The position numbers were made by a program, and so were the translations under genes. From the NCBI RefSeq assembly GCF_031180965.1, contig NZ_JAPSLH010000015.1:36029-100028 (forward strand): a stretch of DNA of 64,000 nucleotides, written 5' to 3'. Position 1 is the first letter of the stretch, and each line of letters begins with the position of its first letter. Under the pieces are notes generated by a model that did no database searches, was not told the DNA's origin, and saw only the letters and a program-made list of their open reading frames with translations. Source of the DNA: Chelativorans sp. (lineage in GTDB: Bacteria; Pseudomonadota; Alphaproteobacteria; Rhizobiales; Rhizobiaceae). Shown piece after piece: positions 56,126-64,000 of the stretch.

Positions 56126-56265
56126 CCCACTCCGATCGGCTTTGCCGACCACCTCTCCCCCGCTCGACGGGGGAGAGGAAACGTCGGCCGCAAGGCTCGG
56201 CACCCTTCCTCTACCCCACGAGGTGGGGGAGAGGTGGCCCGCGAAGCGGGACGGAGTGGGGGATA
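56126..56265. repeat. Inverted pair of intergenic palindromic repeats
   Basis: Two related units face each other. The left unit (about 56126-56182) reads, on the minus strand, as a CCTCTCCCCCG stem, then a GGTCGGCAAAGCCGATCGGA-like hairpin and AGTGGGGGT. The right unit (about 56208-56265) reads on the plus strand as CCTCTACCCC, GGTGGGGGAGAGG, a GGCCCGCGAAGCGGG-type hairpin and GGAGTGGGGGA. Each has an internal hairpin plus a second small stem. Such units are widespread in Rhizobiales intergenic regions. Confidence 0.65.
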
Positions 56266-56798
56266 ACGCATACGCGATAGCCTGCCGTTGAGAGGTGCGG
56301 GTGGTAGCGATTTCGCCGATGAGGGTGTGGATAGAATTTCCCACCCTAAAAAAAGTTCTGCAGCAAAAACAAGGGACCACTCACTTTTTTCGCCCTCTCC
56401 GGCTGTTTTTTATCCACCCCTTTCCGGCCTCCCTTATCATCTGCCCATCGCTCTTGCGGGAACCGGATGCGCACCGGGTGTTCGGGAGAGCGGCGGCGAC
56501 CTCCCCCTCCAGGGTCGGTACCTGGAGGCATGCTGAGGGCCCGCGACAGGCCGGCGGTGCCGGGGTGCTGGGTGACAGACGGCGCTTCGGAAAAACGGAT
56601 GCTGGGTGAGAGCCGGCATCGCGGAAACCGCGGAGAAGCCGCTAGGGCTTTTCCTTCGGGGCGCGTGGGACGCGCCACATAAACTAACAGAGAGGCACGG
56701 ATCACGCGCCCCGCTTCCCACCTTCCTCAATGGCCAGACGGCGAAAGCCGGGCGTGGCAGCGATGACGCGCGCCATGAGAAAGGCTCCGTGGACCTTT

Positions 56799-56825
56799 TT
56801 GGCACTCCGCTGCGTTGAGTGCTAA
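56799..56825 (+). promoter_or_regulatory. CIRCE element (HrcA operator) of groESL
   Basis: TTGGCACTC (56799-56807), 9 bases, GAGTGCTAA (56817-56825) matches the CIRCE consensus TTAGCACTC-N9-GAGTGCTAA with one mismatch in the left arm. It lies 138 bases before groES, so groESL is probably repressed by HrcA. Confidence 0.92.
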
Positions 56826-56842
56826 TTTTTCTTCCCGCCCCT

Positions 56843-56871
56843 CTTGAACGGCGAATTTTCTTCGACCAAAT
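56843..56871 (+). promoter_or_regulatory. Possible RpoH (heat-shock sigma) promoter of groESL
   Basis: CTTGAA (56843-56848) followed after 17 bases by CCAAAT (56866-56871) resembles the alphaproteobacterial RpoH pattern CTTG-N17-CCATxT. The -10 match is imperfect. Confidence 0.4.
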
Positions 56872-56962
56872 TCTGCGCGCGCGGTGCCGTGACGGGCCGC
56901 GTGCCGCGCCGGAGGGAAGGCGCGGGAGGTGCTTCGCAATTTGTTTGTCCCAGGAGGAAAAC

Positions 56963-57277
56963 ATGAAGTTCCGTCCTTTGCATGACCGCCTGCTTGTCCG
57001 CCGCATCGAAGCGGAGGAGAGGACGGCGGGAGGGGTGATCATTCCCGATACCGCGAAGGAAAAGCCGCAGGAAGGCGAGGTGCTGGCCGTCGGCCCCGGC
57101 GCCCGCAACGAGAAGGGCGAGCTGGTGCCGCTCGAGGTGAAGGTCGGCGACCGCATCCTCTTTGGAAAATGGTCCGGCACGGAAATCCGCCTCGAGGGCG
57201 AAGACCTTCTCATCATGAAGGAAAGTGATGTGCTCGGCATCCTCGCGGCCGAGGCCGAGATCAAGAAGGCCGCCTGA
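56963..57277 (+). CDS. groES: Co-chaperonin GroES
   Basis: A 104-residue 10-kDa chaperonin. [20 protein letters not shown] is the family opening, [20 protein letters not shown] contains the mobile loop that contacts GroEL, and [20 protein letters not shown] follows. An AGGAGG site lies just before the ATG; the longer upstream frame covers the control region. It is in an operon with groEL (46-base gap), under CIRCE and perhaps RpoH control. Confidence 0.98.
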   Translation: MKFRPLHDRLLVRRIEAEERTAGGVIIPDTAKEKPQEGEVLAVGPGARNEKGELVPLEVKVGDRILFGKWSGTEIRLEGEDLLIMKESDVLGILAAEAEIKKAA

Positions 57278-57311
57278 GCGGGGTCTTCTATCAGTCAGAT
57301 GCTGCCTATGA

Positions 57312-58952
<1,641 letters not shown>

Positions 58953-58978
58953 GCGGGTCGATCCATACGGAAATTCAG

Positions 58979-59007
58979 GCGCGGCCGGTTCCCGGCCGCG
59001 CTTTTTT
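58979..59007 (+). terminator. Rho-independent terminator of groESL
   Basis: A 9-bp GC stem, GCGCGGCCG (58979-58987) with CGGCCGCGC (58993-59001), is followed by six T residues. Confidence 0.92.
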
Positions 59008-59023
59008 GCTCGGTGGCTGGGTT

Positions 59024-59389
59024 TTACGCCGCCAGCGCCTTGCCCACCCGGTCGCGGATCTCCGCCAGCGTGAAGGGCTTGTGCACCACGCCCAGAACCG
59101 TGCCGTCCAGTTCGGCGGCGCGCTCGCGCTGGTCGGCGAAACCGGTCATCAGCAGAAGCCGCAGGCCCGGAAAGGTCTTCGAGGCCGTCCTCGCCATCTC
59201 GATGCCGTCCATGGCCGGCATGCGGATGTCCGACAGGACGAGGTCGAAGGCCCCAGCCGCCTGGCGGATCTTGTCGAGCGCGTCCGCTCCGTCCTCCGCC
59301 ATCTCGACGGAATGGCCGGCATCGGCAAGCGCACGAGCGGTAAAGGTGCGGACCGAAAGGTCGTCGTCAACGATCAGAAGTCTAGCCAT
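59024..59389 (-). CDS. Single-domain response regulator (CpdR-like)
   Basis: A 121-residue stand-alone receiver. MARLLIVDDDLSVRTFTARA holds the acidic pocket, Asp54 in LVLSDIRMPAMDG is the phospho-acceptor, LLLMTGFADQ holds the switch Thr and Lys104 is in VVHKPFT. The length and the MTGF/KPF pattern match CpdR, which in its unphosphorylated form directs ClpXP to cell-cycle substrates in Caulobacter and Sinorhizobium. It lies just before hpt on the opposite side from groEL. A plain CheY-like role remains possible. Confidence 0.85.
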   Translation of the reverse strand: MARLLIVDDDLSVRTFTARALADAGHSVEMAEDGADALDKIRQAAGAFDLVLSDIRMPAMDGIEMARTASKTFPGLRLLLMTGFADQRERAAELDGTVLGVVHKPFTLAEIRDRVGKALAA

Positions 59390-59447
59390 GGGCCGATTGT
59401 GGCCGGCAATCGTTACGGTTCGCTGAACGGATGCGGCCTCGCCGGCT

Positions 59448-59990
59448 TCAGGCGTCGCCCTTCACCACGCCGACGAAGGGCAGCTCGCGGAAGGCATGTG
59501 CCACGTCCATGCCGTAGCCCACCACGAAGTAGTCCGGGCATTCGAAGCCGACGAAATCCGCCTCCAGGCTCGCCTGCCGGCGCGAGCGCTTGTCGAGAAG
59601 CACGGCGATGGAAACCGACTTGGCGCCGCGCGAAAGCATCAGGTCGCGCGTGAACTTCAGCGTCTTGCCCGATTCCAGGATATCGTCGATGAGCAGGATG
59701 TCGCGTCCGCGCACGTCATTGTCGATGTCGCGCAACACCTTGACCTCGCCGCTCGTGGTGCCGGCGCCGTAGCTGGAAATCATGATGAACTCGACCTCCG
59801 GCGAAATCCCCGCATCATGCATGGCGCGGATGAGGTCGGCGGCGAAGATGAACGAGCCCTTCAGCACCGAAATCACGAGCAGGTCGTTGTAGTCGCGTGC
59901 GGCGACTTCCTTGGCCAGTTCCAGGTTCCGCCGCGCGATGGCGGAGGCGGAGAACAGGACTTCGATTTCCTTGCCGCGGACGACGGGCAT
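59448..59990 (-). CDS. hpt: Hypoxanthine phosphoribosyltransferase
   Basis: A 180-residue purine salvage enzyme converting hypoxanthine (and perhaps guanine) with PRPP to the nucleotide. VISVLKGSFIFAADLIRAM is the first PRPP loop. ILLIDDILESGKTLKFTRDL is the PRPP-binding motif, and DYFVVGYGMDVAHAFREL is the C-terminal base-binding motif. It lies 58 bases upstream of the receiver gene on the same strand. Confidence 0.96.
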   Translation of the reverse strand: MPVVRGKEIEVLFSASAIARRNLELAKEVAARDYNDLLVISVLKGSFIFAADLIRAMHDAGISPEVEFIMISSYGAGTTSGEVKVLRDIDNDVRGRDILLIDDILESGKTLKFTRDLMLSRGAKSVSIAVLLDKRSRRQASLEADFVGFECPDYFVVGYGMDVAHAFRELPFVGVVKGDA

Positions 59991-60129
59991 TGCTCGGCCT
60001 CCCTGAACGCTGCCGTGACGGATTCCGCTCCATCCTTAGGTGCGGCGAGCCGGGCGGAGAAGGCGAACCGTTCAACGCAGCGGCGCGCCGGAGCCTTTGT
60101 CCCCAGAAAACATGCAGCGCATGGTCATG

Positions 60130-60456
60130 CTACCAGATTGCGCTGAGCGCGTGGCCTCCGGAGATCCAGAAGGCTGAAGACGTCAGAAGAATGGCCACCA
60201 CCCAGAATGCCGCGGAGCCGGTGACGAAACGCCGCTCCCCGGCGCCATCTCGGCGCAGCACGGCAAGTCCCGGGCAAAGCGTGGCCGGCGCGGCCTCCTG
60301 ATGCGCGTCCGTGGCCGCCCCGCGCCCGGCGAGAATCTCGTATTCGGCATCCACTATGTCGCCGGTTTGGTCCCCGCGCGGCGAACCTGTCTCGGCGGCG
60401 CCTGCGTGGCCCGGCATTATTTCGCCCGAGACGGGATATAGAGCGCTTTTTCCCAT
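60130..60456 (-). CDS. Small membrane-anchored protein, function unknown
   Basis: A 108-residue frame starting MGKSALYPVSGEIMPGHAGA, polar and low-complexity for about 75 residues, then a C-terminal transmembrane helix (TGSAAFWVVAILLTSSAFWI). The same frame is open up to an ATG at 60543, giving 137 residues; neither start has a clear ribosome binding site, and the shorter one leaves the CtrA-like sites outside the gene. A small protein divergent from ftsE is common in Rhizobiales. No family is recognised. Confidence 0.55.
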   Translation of the reverse strand: MGKSALYPVSGEIMPGHAGAAETGSPRGDQTGDIVDAEYEILAGRGAATDAHQEAAPATLCPGLAVLRRDGAGERRFVTGSAAFWVVAILLTSSAFWISGGHALSAIW

Positions 60457-60504
60457 GCCGGGCAGGAGCCGTGTTTCCCAATGTCGTCCCACTTTAGGAT
60501 GCGG

Positions 60505-60563
60505 ATGGTTAATGCTTCGCAATTTCCCGGTTTCGGGCGACATTTTAATCAGGCATTAACCAT
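60505..60563. promoter_or_regulatory. Pair of inverted CtrA-like half-sites upstream of ftsE
   Basis: ATGGTTAATGC (60505-60515) and its exact complement GCATTAACCAT (60553-60563) face each other across 37 bases. Each contains TTAACCAT, the CtrA half-site of Alphaproteobacteria. The pair lies 64 bases before the chosen ftsE start and about 50 bases before the divergent small membrane protein. Confidence 0.6.
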
Positions 60564-60626
60564 ACCGGCCGGAGGGTGGACCCTCGACGACGGGCCCGCC
60601 CGCCCCACAAGCGCAGGTCGTTTCAG

Positions 60627-61286
60627 GTGATACGGTTCGAGAATGTCGGTCTCAGATACGGAATGGGCCCGGAGGTGCTCCGGGACGTCTCGTTCCACCT
60701 GCCGGAGCGCTCGTTCCAGTTCCTGAGCGGCCCCTCGGGCACGGGCAAGACGACCCTCCTGCGCCTGCTCTTCCTGTCCCTCAAACCGACGCGCGGGCTC
60801 ATCACGATCTTCGGCAAGGACCGCTCGCGCATCACGGCCGAGGAACTGCCGCATATCCGCCGGCGCATCGGCGTCGTCTTCCAGGATTTCCGCCTGCTCG
60901 ACCATCTCACTACCTATGAGAATGTGGCGCTGCCCCTGCGCGTGCGCGGTCGCGAGGAGGCAAGCTACCGCAGCGACGTGACCGAACTGCTCAAATGGGT
61001 TGGGCTCGGCGACCGGATGCATGTGCTGCCGCCGGTGCTCTCGGGCGGCGAAAAGCAGCGTGCGGCGATCGCCCGCGCGCTGATCGAGCAGCCGCAGATC
61101 CTGCTTGCCGACGAACCCACCGGCAATGTCGACCCCCAGCTTGCCAGACGTCTCCTGCGCCTCCTCATCGAGCTCAACAGACTGGGCACCGCGGTTGTGA
61201 TCGCCACCCACGACGTCGGGCTCATGGAGCAGGTGGATGCGCGGCGGATGATCCTTTCAGCCGGAAGGCTCGAGATCTATGACTAG
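60627..61286 (+). CDS. ftsE: Cell division ATP-binding protein FtsE
   Basis: A 219-residue ABC-type ATPase. The GTG at 60627 gives the canonical opening (M/V)IRFENVGLRYGMGPEVL. Walker A is LSGPSGTGKTTLLR, the signature is LSGGEKQRAAIARA, Walker B is ILLADEPTGNVDP and the switch His is in IATHDVGL. An upstream ATG at 60576 adds a basic stretch not found in the family. FtsEX controls cell-wall hydrolases at the division site. The stop overlaps the ftsX start by 8 bases. Confidence 0.95.
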   Translation: MIRFENVGLRYGMGPEVLRDVSFHLPERSFQFLSGPSGTGKTTLLRLLFLSLKPTRGLITIFGKDRSRITAEELPHIRRRIGVVFQDFRLLDHLTTYENVALPLRVRGREEASYRSDVTELLKWVGLGDRMHVLPPVLSGGEKQRAAIARALIEQPQILLADEPTGNVDPQLARRLLRLLIELNRLGTAVVIATHDVGLMEQVDARRMILSAGRLEIYD

Positions 61287-62268
61287 CGCCGAGATCAGTG
61301 ACCAGACGGCCGGGCCGGCGGAGGAGGCCGGCGCTGGCGCCAGGCCGCAAGCGGGCGCGCGCAAGGCGCGCCGGCAGACCCCCATCGTGCCGCCGGACAA
61401 TGTGGCCGGGCGAGCCATGGTGCTTGTCATCGCGATCATGACCTTCCTCTCCTGCCTGACGCTCGGCGCGGTCACGCTGGTGCGGGACACGGCCGCCGCG
61501 TGGCAGACCCAGATCGCGCGCGAGGCGACGATACAGATCAAGCCGGCCGAGGGCCTCGACATCGAGGCGGCGCTGGCCGATGCGCAACGTATCGCCGCTA
61601 GTTATGCCGGCGTGCAGAACGCCACGATCGTCGACCGGGAGGCGACGGCGCGGCTGCTGGAGCCATGGCTGGGACCGGGGCTTGACATCGACGAATTGCC
61701 CGTGCCGCGCCTCGTCATCGTCACCATAGACCCGGAGCAAAGGCCCGACTTCGCGGCCATGCGCGCCGAGCTTGCCGAGGCCGTCCCGAGCGCCATCGTC
61801 GACGACCACCGCACCTGGGTCGACCGGCTGGTGGCGATGGCGCGGACCACCGTGACCATCGGCGTGGGCGTGCTCGCCCTCATGCTCTCGGCCACCGCGC
61901 TGACGGTCATCTTCGCCACGCGGGGGGCGATGGCCGGCAACGGCCATGTCATCGAAGTGCTTCATTTCGTCGGCGCGGAGGCGCATTTCATCGCACGCGA
62001 ATTCCGCCGCCACTTCCTCCTTGCCGGAACGCGGGGCGCGGCCGCGGGAGGCGCAGCCGCGATGATCGTCTTCGTCCTCTTCTCCTGGTGGTCCTCGCGC
62101 AACGTGGCCACCCCCGAGGGTGACCAGGCCGCCGCGCTCTTCGGCAATTTCTCGATCGGCATGTCCGGCTATCTCGGCGTGGCGCTGGTGGTGCTGGTTA
62201 TCGCTGCACTTACCGCCGCCACATCGCACATCACCGTCATCACCTATCTGAGGCGCATGGAAACATGA
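61279..62268 (+). CDS. ftsX: Cell division permease-like protein FtsX
   Basis: A 329-residue membrane protein. A charged cytoplasmic N-terminus of about 45 residues precedes helix 1 (RAMVLVIAIMTFLSCLTLGA). A periplasmic domain (about residues 70-180) follows, and then three C-terminal helices, including TTVTIGVGVLALMLSATALT and VIEVLHFVGAEAHFIAREFR, the typical coupling segment. It acts with FtsE to transmit ATP hydrolysis to periplasmic amidase activators. Confidence 0.94.
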   Translation: MTSAEISDQTAGPAEEAGAGARPQAGARKARRQTPIVPPDNVAGRAMVLVIAIMTFLSCLTLGAVTLVRDTAAAWQTQIAREATIQIKPAEGLDIEAALADAQRIAASYAGVQNATIVDREATARLLEPWLGPGLDIDELPVPRLVIVTIDPEQRPDFAAMRAELAEAVPSAIVDDHRTWVDRLVAMARTTVTIGVGVLALMLSATALTVIFATRGAMAGNGHVIEVLHFVGAEAHFIAREFRRHFLLAGTRGAAAGGAAAMIVFVLFSWWSSRNVATPEGDQAAALFGNFSIGMSGYLGVALVVLVIAALTAATSHITVITYLRRMET

Positions 62269-62369
62269 GCCGGCAATCCTCACGCGCGGCAACGCCTCGT
62301 AACCTTTTGTGCTCTCCCAGACATTTCAATGCCTATTCATCGCCGCAATCGAGGGTTAACCTCGCCACG

Positions 62370-63059
62370 ATGACTGGAGTTGCGATTTCAGGACTAGGCG
62401 CTGCTACTCGCCGCACCAGCTCAGGCTGGCGAGCCAGCCGGCTTTGTTTCGCGGCAGCCTTCCTCGCCTGCGCCGCCTTCCTTGGCGGATTCGTCTTGTT
62501 CGCCGACCATGTGGCGCATCTGGAAACCCCGGCCGAGCTGCCCGAGGCGGACGGCATCGTTGTCCTTACAGGCGGCCAGTCGCGCCTTGATGCCGGTCTC
62601 GACCTGCTCAAGGCGGGCAAGGGCAAGCGCCTGCTCATCAGTGGAGTCAATCCCGTGGCGCGGGCCGACGATCTGCGGATCGCGACGGGCGGGGACCGCA
62701 CATTGTTCAACTGCTGCGTCGACATCGACCGGGTGGCGCTCAACACGATCGGCAATGCGAAGGAAAGCGCCAAGTGGGCGAGCGCCAACACCTATGGCAG
62801 CATTATCGTCGTGACCAACAACTATCATATGCCGCGCAGCCTGCTCGAGATGCGGCGCATTCTGCCCATGGCGGACCTCCAGGCCTATCCGGTGGTCAAC
62901 ACACCGCTCCATGACGGTGCGTGGATGAGCAAGCCCGATGCGCTGCGGGTGCTGTTCACCGAGTACACCAAATATGTGGCCGCGCTCGCCCGCGGCCTTC
63001 TGCCGGCGGCCGACCCCGAGCCGCAGCTGGCTGATTTCAACGCCGCCCCCCACGTGTAG
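62370..63059 (+). CDS. YdcF family (DUF218) envelope protein
   Basis: A 229-residue protein with an N-terminal transmembrane helix (LCFAAAFLACAAFLGGFVLF) and a DUF218 domain. The domain has GIVVLTGGQSRLDAGLDLLK, KRLLISGVNP, a conserved NTIGNAKESAKWA and VTNNYHMPRSLLEMRR. SanA/ElyC/YdcF proteins affect envelope lipid carriers and vancomycin tolerance in E. coli. The start is uncertain: an ATG at 62265 overlaps the ftsX stop and adds 35 residues, but the ATG at 62370 gives a normal N-terminus. Confidence 0.9.
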   Translation: MTGVAISGLGAATRRTSSGWRASRLCFAAAFLACAAFLGGFVLFADHVAHLETPAELPEADGIVVLTGGQSRLDAGLDLLKAGKGKRLLISGVNPVARADDLRIATGGDRTLFNCCVDIDRVALNTIGNAKESAKWASANTYGSIIVVTNNYHMPRSLLEMRRILPMADLQAYPVVNTPLHDGAWMSKPDALRVLFTEYTKYVAALARGLLPAADPEPQLADFNAAPHV

Positions 63060-63150
63060 GGGCAGCGGAATCCCTTCCGCCCTTTGACAAGCCGCCTGCT
63101 TGCGGTAACGAACGGTCATCGCGCTTGCTGCGCAAAGTCCGGGACCGCGC

Positions 63151-63990
63151 ATGCTTTTCCTTCGCTCGCTCGCCTTCAACTTCGCCTTCTACGCCAATCT
63201 CATCATCCAGATGATCTTCTGGACCCCCATTTATTTCCTGCTGCCGCGCAGGAAGGCATGGTTCGTGCCGAAGTTCTGGGCCGCCTCTTGCCTCTGGCTG
63301 CATCGCGCACTGGCGCGCGCGCGCGCCGAAATCACGGGGCTTGAGAACCTGCCCGAGGGGTCGTGCATCATCGCTCCCAAGCATCAGTCCTTCTGGGACA
63401 CGATCGCCTTCCTGCCCTGGATCCCCGATGCGCTCTACATCCTCAAGCGCGAACTCATGTGGATCCCACTCTTCGGCTGGTATGTGGCCAAGATGCGCAT
63501 GATCCCCATCGACCGCGGCAGCCGCTCCCGCGCGCTGAAGCAGGCGGTGAGGATCGGCCGCGAGCGGATGAAGGAAGGGCGGCAGCTGATCATCTATCCG
63601 GAAGGCACGCGCCGACCGGTGGGAGCGGAGCCCGCCTACAAATACGGCATCGTCGAGCTCTATGCACAGCTGCAGGTGCCGGTGGTCCCGGTGGCGCATG
63701 TGGCGGGGCTGTACTGGCCGCGGCGCAGGTTCATGCGCTATCCCGGAGTGATCCGCGCCCGGTTCCTGCCGCCCATCGAGCCCGGCCTTCCGCGCGAGGT
63801 GTTTCTGGAGCGGCTTATCCGTGAAACGGAAGCTGCCTGCGACGAGCTGCTTCTGGAGGCTGCGAACGGGCCCAACCCGCCGCCTCTGCCGCCGACGGCC
63901 ATTGCAAGGATAGACCAGCTGAGACAAGGCGTCGGGCGGCCGGAAAGCCTCGACGGAAAGCTCGCGGGCGGGGAAAAGCAGCCCCTATAG
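63151..63990 (+). CDS. plsC: 1-Acyl-sn-glycerol-3-phosphate acyltransferase (PlsC family)
   Basis: A 279-residue membrane acyltransferase. An N-terminal hydrophobic stretch (NLIIQMIFWTPIYFLLP) precedes the acyltransferase block I H(x4)D motif, KHQSFWDT. MIPIDRGSRSRA is block II and YPEGTRRP is block III. It acylates lysophosphatidate to phosphatidate at the inner membrane. The start MLFLRSLAFNFAFY follows a 91-base gap after the YdcF-like gene; the order ftsE-ftsX-ydcF-plsC is usual in Rhizobiales. The gene ends 10 bases before the window edge. Confidence 0.95.
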   Translation: MLFLRSLAFNFAFYANLIIQMIFWTPIYFLLPRRKAWFVPKFWAASCLWLHRALARARAEITGLENLPEGSCIIAPKHQSFWDTIAFLPWIPDALYILKRELMWIPLFGWYVAKMRMIPIDRGSRSRALKQAVRIGRERMKEGRQLIIYPEGTRRPVGAEPAYKYGIVELYAQLQVPVVPVAHVAGLYWPRRRFMRYPGVIRARFLPPIEPGLPREVFLERLIRETEAACDELLLEAANGPNPPPLPPTAIARIDQLRQGVGRPESLDGKLAGGEKQPL

Positions 63991-64000
63991 GCTGCCGGCG

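Larger units (their letters stand above)
56063..56962. other. Intergenic region upstream of groES (no convincing gene)
   Basis: This 900-base stretch contains an inverted pair of palindromic repeats (about 56126-56265), an AT-richer block (56320-56410) with no recognised element, and a segment with an imperfect direct repeat around TGCTGGGTGA (near 56566 and 56599). The groES control region follows (CIRCE at 56799-56825 and a possible heat-shock promoter at 56843-56871). Short open frames on both strands lack ribosome binding sites or family features. Confidence 0.6.

Noticed and set aside
54284..56380. Open minus-strand frame of 698 codons
   Set aside because: It is the mirror frame of the DUF4175 gene; the Leu-rich part is only the complement of the Gln/Gly repeat.
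56459..56483. GGAAC in the groES upstream region as an EcfG promoter
   Set aside because: There is no CGTT 16-17 bases downstream; only GTTC is found.
56606..56818. 70-codon plus-strand frame before groES
   Set aside because: It has no ribosome binding site and no family, and it runs into the CIRCE element.
60125..60481. Alternative 118-codon minus-strand frame beside ftsE
   Set aside because: It overlaps the small membrane protein frame, is Arg-rich throughout and lacks a membrane or domain signal.
62350..62364. CGAGG-GTTAA-CCTCG palindrome near the YdcF-like start as a CtrA site
   Set aside because: The TTAACCTC core departs from TTAACCAT, and the place lies within or beside a start region without other promoter signals.

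Overview
The window looks like a chromosomal segment of a GC-rich alphaproteobacterium of the order Hyphomicrobiales (Rhizobiales), probably close to the Phyllobacteriaceae (Mesorhizobium/Nitratireductor/Chelativorans type). The support is the gene order mdh-sucCDAB-lpdA, the PhyR/NepR/EcfG general stress response core, a Brucella Omp19-like lipoprotein, a TIGR02302/DUF4175 protein, CIRCE-controlled groESL, and CtrA-like and PHO-box motifs. The genus is an inference. No rRNA, tRNA, CRISPR array, prophage or transposase was found.

Layout. 1-2163 (minus): a heme operon, hemC-hemD followed by the N-terminus of a mitofilin/HemX-like membrane protein that runs off the left edge. 2235-6168 (plus): tsaD-gpsA-YciI-EVE-methyltransferase-DUF1761, with many stop/start overlaps. 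6220-10621 (minus): dapF-mtaB-ftsY-septation protein A. 10698-12816: a DUF1328 peptide, an Omp19-like lipoprotein and zapE. 12996-23071 (plus): the lower TCA block mdh, sucC, [PIN-domain toxin-antitoxin pair and cupin], sucD, sucA, sucB, lpdA. 23119-26888 (minus): a small exported peptide, a zinc-ribbon protein and an ABC-2 exporter operon with a NEW3-domain exported protein. 27143-37003 (plus): a large PAS hybrid histidine kinase, then pstSCAB-phoU-phoB behind a PHO box. 37056-42381: a VOC protein, then a ROK repressor divergent from a xylose-type ABC transporter (xylFHG). 42395-51215: a general stress response island. 51450-53306: a ring-cleaving dioxygenase and an esterase-acetyltransferase fusion. 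53462-56062: the DUF4175 protein. 56063-58952: a repeat-bearing spacer and groESL. 59024-64000: a CpdR-like receiver, hpt, a small membrane protein, ftsE-ftsX, a YdcF-like protein and plsC.

The most coherent signal is the stress island. The core regulators phyR (minus) and nepR-ecfG (plus) are divergent from back-to-back promoters that fit GGAAC-N16-CGTT exactly. The same motif, with 16- or 17-base spacing, lies before five further transcription units: a small lipoprotein, a DUF1328 peptide, an AI-2E-type membrane protein, a DUF883/holin-like/small-membrane-protein operon and a double PRC-barrel protein. It also lies before the second DUF1328 gene near 10.9 kb. A stand-alone receiver with a PFxFATGY motif sits tail-to-tail with ecfG, but no PhyR kinase is encoded beside it. 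Most of the island's output genes are envelope proteins without an assigned function.

Other points of note: a toxin-antitoxin pair inside the sucCD operon; a palindromic-repeat-like insertion read in frame through the acidic domain of FtsY, with a related inverted repeat pair upstream of groES; paired CtrA-like half-sites in front of ftsEX; an in-frame esterase-GNAT fusion with its own internal ribosome binding site; and a well-formed promoter/operator for the ROK repressor in front of xylF. I did not find a clearly new defence or biosynthetic system. The uncharacterised NEW3-ABC operon and the stress-island membrane proteins are the best places to look for undescribed biology.
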